Shown here piece after piece: positions 62,003 through 64,000 of a DNA stretch of 64,000 bases (positions are counted from its first letter, which is position 1; each line of letters starts with the position of its first letter). Under the pieces are notes generated by a model. It had not been told where the DNA came from and searched no databases. It was given only the letters and a program-made list of their open reading frames with translations. A program made the position numbers and the translations under genes. Where the stretch lies: NCBI RefSeq assembly GCF_001577755.1, contig NZ_CP010776.1, forward strand, positions 3,844,001 to 3,908,000, written 5' to 3'. This DNA is from Rufibacter sp. DG15C. GTDB taxonomy: Bacteria; Bacteroidota; Bacteroidia; Cytophagales; Hymenobacteraceae.

Positions 62003-62041
62003 CTGTTTTTAGCTTGTTTTCGTAAAAACAGGCCAAAAACG
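62003..62041. repeat. Palindromic intergenic hairpin, copy 22
   Basis: CTGTTTTTAGCTTGTTTTC with right arm AAAAACAGGCCAAAAACG. It lies 26 nt before the phosphohexomutase ATG. Confidence 0.84.
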
Positions 62042-62067
62042 CCTGCCCTATCCTTTACACTTTTACT

Positions 62068-63816
62068 ATGGAGAATAATTTGTCATTAGACGCGGCCGTA
62101 CAGGCCAAACTTGATACGTGGCTGCAAGGTGGCTATGACCAGGAAACCAAAGCACACCTGCAGCAATTAATGGCTAGCCAGGACACAGACACCCTCACCG
62201 ATTGCTTTTACAAGGACCTTGAATTTGGGACGGGCGGTCTGCGCGGCATCATGGGCATAGGCAGCAACCGCATGAACCGCTACACTGTGGGCATGGCTAC
62301 CCAGGGCTTAAGCAACTACTTGTTAAAATCATTTCCAGACCAGGAAGTCTCTGTGGCCATTGCGCATGACAGTCGCAACAACTCAGATGTGTTTGCCAAC
62401 GTGGTGGCTGATGTCTTCTCGGGCAACGGTATCAAGGTGTACTTCTTCAAAGAGTTGCGCCCTACGCCAGAGCTGTCCTTCGCCATCCGGCACCTAGGTT
62501 GCCAAAGCGGGGTGGTTTTAACCGCCTCACACAACCCGAAAGAGTACAACGGCTACAAGGCCTACTGGAACGACGGCGGCCAGGTAACGGCCCCTCATGA
62601 CAAAAACATCATAGCAGAGGTAAACAAGATCCAGGATTTGAGCCAGGTGAAATTTACCCGCGATGCTTCTAAGATTGAGTACATTCTGGAGGAAGTGGAT
62701 GAAGCCTATCTGGACAAAGTCGCCCGCCTATCTGTGGATCCAGCCGTGATTGAGCGCCAGAAGGACTTGAAAATCGTCTACACGCCTATTCATGGCACGG
62801 GCATTACTTTGGTTCCGCGTGCCTTGGAGCGCTTCGGTTTCACCAACGTGCACGTAGTAGAGGAGCAGGCCACGCCCGACGGCAACTTCCCAACGGTGGT
62901 ATATCCTAACCCCGAGGAGAAAGAGGCCATGACCCTGGCCATGAACAAAGCCCGCGAACTGGACGCTGACTTGGTGTTGGCCACCGACCCTGACGCTGAC
63001 CGCGTGGGTATTGCCGTGAAAAACCACAAAGGCGAATTCGTTTTAATCAACGGAAACCAGACCGCAGCCTTGTTGACCTACTATGTCTTGAGCGCTTGGA
63101 AGAAAGCAGGTAAACTGACGGGCAACGAGTATATTGTGAGCACCATTGTGACCACAGACCTCATCAACCGCATCGCCGAAGGCTTTGGCGTAGACTGTTA
63201 TGAGACCTTGACCGGCTTTAAGTACATTGCCACCATCATGCGCGAGAAAGAGGGCCAGGCCCAATACATATGCGGCGGCGAGGAAAGCTACGGATTCTTG
63301 GTGGGTGATTTTGTACGCGACAAGGATGCTGTGTCTTCCTGCGCCATGATCGCGGAGATGGCGGCATCGGCTAAAGACCAAGGCAAGACTTTATTTGAGC
63401 TCATGATCCAGATGTACCAGGAGTTTGGCTTCTACAAAGAAGATCTTATCTCTATCACCAAAAAGGGCCACCGAGGAGCCTTGGAGATACAAGAGATGAT
63501 GCAGGAACTGCGGGAGAACCCACCTAAGACCATTGCTGGATCAAAAGTGGTGGAGATAAGTGACTATAAAACTGGGTTCAGACGCAATTTATTGACAAGG
63601 GAAGAACATGCCACTGGCCTGGAAAGCTCAAATGTGCTACAATACCTCACCGAAGACGGGACCAAAGTATCTGCCCGCCCTTCAGGCACTGAACCTAAGA
63701 TCAAGTTCTACTTTAGTGTCAAAGAGCCCTTGGCCTCTGCCAATGATTTTGACAAGGTGAGCCAGCAACTGGAGCAGAAGATAGACGCGGTGATTACTGA
63801 CCTAAAATTGAGATAA
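62068..63816 (+). CDS. Phosphoglucomutase/phosphomannomutase, alpha-D-phosphohexomutase family
   Basis: A 582-residue enzyme that interconverts glucose-1-P and glucose-6-P (or the mannose phosphates). The phosphoserine loop is TASHNPKEYNGYKAYW with S154. The metal loop is TDPDADRVGI, the sugar-binding loop is CGGEESYGF, and the phosphate loop is RPSGTEPKIKFY near the end. Length and the region GTGGLRGIMGIGSNRMNRYTV (about 55-75) match the PGM2/PgcA-type enzymes of about 580 residues. It would supply glucose-1-phosphate for UDP-glucose and the GT3 glycogen synthase, linking it to the glucan genes at the other end. Confidence 0.95.
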   Translation: MENNLSLDAAVQAKLDTWLQGGYDQETKAHLQQLMASQDTDTLTDCFYKDLEFGTGGLRGIMGIGSNRMNRYTVGMATQGLSNYLLKSFPDQEVSVAIAHDSRNNSDVFANVVADVFSGNGIKVYFFKELRPTPELSFAIRHLGCQSGVVLTASHNPKEYNGYKAYWNDGGQVTAPHDKNIIAEVNKIQDLSQVKFTRDASKIEYILEEVDEAYLDKVARLSVDPAVIERQKDLKIVYTPIHGTGITLVPRALERFGFTNVHVVEEQATPDGNFPTVVYPNPEEKEAMTLAMNKARELDADLVLATDPDADRVGIAVKNHKGEFVLINGNQTAALLTYYVLSAWKKAGKLTGNEYIVSTIVTTDLINRIAEGFGVDCYETLTGFKYIATIMREKEGQAQYICGGEESYGFLVGDFVRDKDAVSSCAMIAEMAASAKDQGKTLFELMIQMYQEFGFYKEDLISITKKGHRGALEIQEMMQELRENPPKTIAGSKVVEISDYKTGFRRNLLTREEHATGLESSNVLQYLTEDGTKVSARPSGTEPKIKFYFSVKEPLASANDFDKVSQQLEQKIDAVITDLKLR

Positions 63817-63839
63817 GCTACCCTAAGTAGTATCATCTA

Positions 63840-63876
63840 AAATTCCCTCTGAGGTTCTACTTCAGAGGGAATTTTT
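63840..63876 (+). terminator. Terminator after the phosphohexomutase gene
   Basis: AAATTCCCTCTGA pairs with TCAGAGGGAATTT over a 9-nt loop and is followed by TTGTTTTT, 24 nt after the stop codon. A palindromic hairpin follows immediately. Confidence 0.9.
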
Positions 63877-63913
63877 GTTTTTAGCCTATTTTCTGGAAAA
63901 CAGACCAAAAACG
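63876..63913. repeat. Palindromic intergenic hairpin, copy 23
   Basis: TGTTTTTAGCCTATTTTC with right arm GAAAACAGACCAAAAACG: near-perfect, including the paired change AGCC/GACC that is a mismatch in one position only. It directly abuts the phosphohexomutase terminator. Confidence 0.88.
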
Positions 63914-64000
63914 CTTTGCACTAAATAAGCCATTAACCTACTAATAGATTATATATAACTCACAAGGCACTATAAATTTTTATACAATTTTACCTGATTC

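Overview
The window looks like a chromosomal segment of a Bacteroidota bacterium, most likely order Cytophagales, family Hymenobacteraceae (Rufibacter- or Pontibacter-like). The reasons are a SusC/SusD pair, several type IX secretion (T9SS) C-terminal sorting domains, Bacteroidota-type promoters (TTTG, about 19 nt, TAnnTTTG), Gys-type (GT3) glycogen synthase and protein-level resemblance. The family-level placement is inference.

Region 1 (1-16.7 kb) is a starch/maltodextrin polysaccharide utilization locus. On the minus strand lie susC, susD, a susE-like surface binder, a lipoprotein amylase, an amylase with two starch-binding-like modules and a T9SS tail, a secreted GH13 enzyme, and a further GH13 gene cut by the window's left edge. 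A terminator-like hairpin separates susCDE from the amylases. A divergent LacI regulator and an FHS-type sugar permease complete the locus. Region 2 (17-28.3 kb) is a second alpha-glucan block: a T9SS amylase, a GH13_8-type branching enzyme, a GT4 glycosyltransferase, a cytosolic GH31 alpha-glucosidase and a GT3 glycogen synthase. Together these suggest outer-surface starch capture and hydrolysis, uptake, and storage as glycogen; the pgm-type phosphohexomutase at the right end fits the same flux.

Region 3 (28.5-41.6 kb) is mixed: a thioesterase, a PAS histidine kinase, a giant MBG-repeat T9SS surface protein, a Ser-Pro-Arg tRNA cluster, a BatB/BatC-like pair, a thiolase and a MORN-like repeat protein. 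Region 4 (41.9-47.2 kb) is a biotin operon, bioB-bioF-bioD-bioA, followed by a KAS II-like ketoacyl synthase. Region 5 (47.6-54.3 kb) is aspartate-family metabolism: lysC-lysA on plus, and on minus metY-metX-hom behind a SAM-I riboswitch. Between the riboswitch and metY is a 49-codon open reading frame, not previously obvious, ending in five consecutive cysteine codons. Region 6 (54.4-64 kb) holds purC, a STAS protein, RNase Z, a YhhQ-type transporter, a hydrolase, trpS, a small acidic protein, hpd and the phosphohexomutase.

From 14.7 kb to the right end the intergenic spaces carry about 23 copies of a 38-nt palindrome. Many sit 3-60 nt after stop codons. In several copies the stem sequence differs but stays self-complementary, which points to selection on the hairpin. 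One copy is read in frame inside bioF and another contains the bioA stop codon. The two most interesting signals are this hairpin family and the riboswitch plus poly-cysteine leader.
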